DNA of 5,745 bases from Peptococcaceae bacterium (GTDB lineage: Bacteria; Bacillota; DSM-521; Neomoorellales; Neomoorellaceae): the NCBI GenBank assembly GCA_003509545.1, contig DOLC01000053.1, positions 1-5,745 of the forward strand, given 5' to 3'. The notes below the pieces were generated by a model. The model saw nothing but the letters and a program-made list of their open reading frames with translations. It was not told the DNA's origin and searched no databases. Made by a program: the position numbers and the translations under genes. This document shows, piece after piece, positions 5,645 to 5,745 of the stretch. The stretch's first letter is position 1. Each line of letters begins with the position of its first letter.

Positions 5645-5745
5645 TTAAAGGATGGAGGGCAGCCGGGATAGATGGTAGACATCCATGCCGCCGAGCGGCA
5701 CCAGCAGAAGGATGAAAACAACGGGCCGGCATTTCTCCCCTGCGA
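5645..5745 (-). CDS. Possible C-terminal end of an unrecognised membrane protein, cut by right edge
   Basis: The last 32 residues of a minus-strand frame enter from the right edge and end at TAA 5647-5645. They include VVFILLLVPLGG, a plausible membrane segment, and finish with LSRLPSIL. Codon third positions are GC-rich, like the c-di-GMP gene downstream. If real, the gene is in tandem with the c-di-GMP gene, about 135 bp upstream of its ATG, with no visible terminator between them. The piece is too short to identify. A plus-strand frame from ATG 5672 (MVDIHAAERHQQ) over the same bases is an alternative. Confidence 0.33.
   Translation of the reverse strand, partial: AGEKCRPVVFILLLVPLGGMDVYHLSRLPSIL

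Noticed and set aside
5672..5745. Plus-strand frame from ATG 5672 (MVDIHAAERHQQ...)
   Set aside because: Its GGAGGG site is about 12 bases away. The minus-strand frame over the same bases encodes a plausible membrane helix with a natural stop. The plus frame is kept only as an alternative.

Overview
The window looks like chromosomal DNA of an anaerobic, probably thermophilic Gram-positive bacterium (Moorella/Desulfotomaculum-like Clostridia). This is an inference. It rests on a strong AGGAGAGG Shine-Dalgarno sequence, mixed-GC codon use, GC-rich hairpin-forming spacers, and a sensor protein with CHASE4, PAS, GGDEF and HD-GYP modules. No marker gene fixes the genus.

Layout. (1) Bases 1-247, minus strand: two small, overlapping, unrecognised reading frames, a 49-residue protein with one CxxC and the hydrophobic start of a protein that runs off the left edge. 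(2) Bases 248-1415: about 1.2 kb without a convincing gene. It holds a bidirectional terminator-like hairpin (542-596), a large imperfect inverted repeat (661-768), a block of about 78% GC with strong hairpins (901-1080), and copy A of a 106-bp two-stem repeat (1122-1227). (3) Bases 1380-2326, plus strand: an extended -10 promoter and a two-gene toxin-antitoxin operon. It encodes a MntA-type minimal nucleotidyltransferase (antitoxin) and a HepT-like HEPN protein (toxin), overlapping by 4 bp. (4) Bases 2338-2443: copy B of the same repeat, in direct orientation, starting 11 bp after the toxin stop codon. (5) Bases 2444-2694: a short convergent spacer. (6) Bases 2695-5508, minus strand: a 937-residue membrane-anchored cyclic-di-GMP enzyme with two TM segments, CHASE4, HAMP, two PAS domains, GGDEF and HD-GYP, with both catalytic domains apparently intact. 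(7) Bases 5509-5745: its ribosome binding site and AT-rich upstream region, then a possible C-terminal end of another minus-strand gene.

How it fits together. The toxin-antitoxin pair sits between two direct copies of one structured repeat, inside a gene-poor stretch rich in hairpins, which suggests an accessory insertion next to a core signalling gene. In known MntA-HepT systems the nucleotidyltransferase adds AMP to a tyrosine of the HEPN RNase and silences it. Here the target tyrosine of the RX4HXY motif is kept, but the histidine position is asparagine. The c-di-GMP gene is a separate unit on the opposite strand and shows no sign of functional linkage to the toxin-antitoxin pair.
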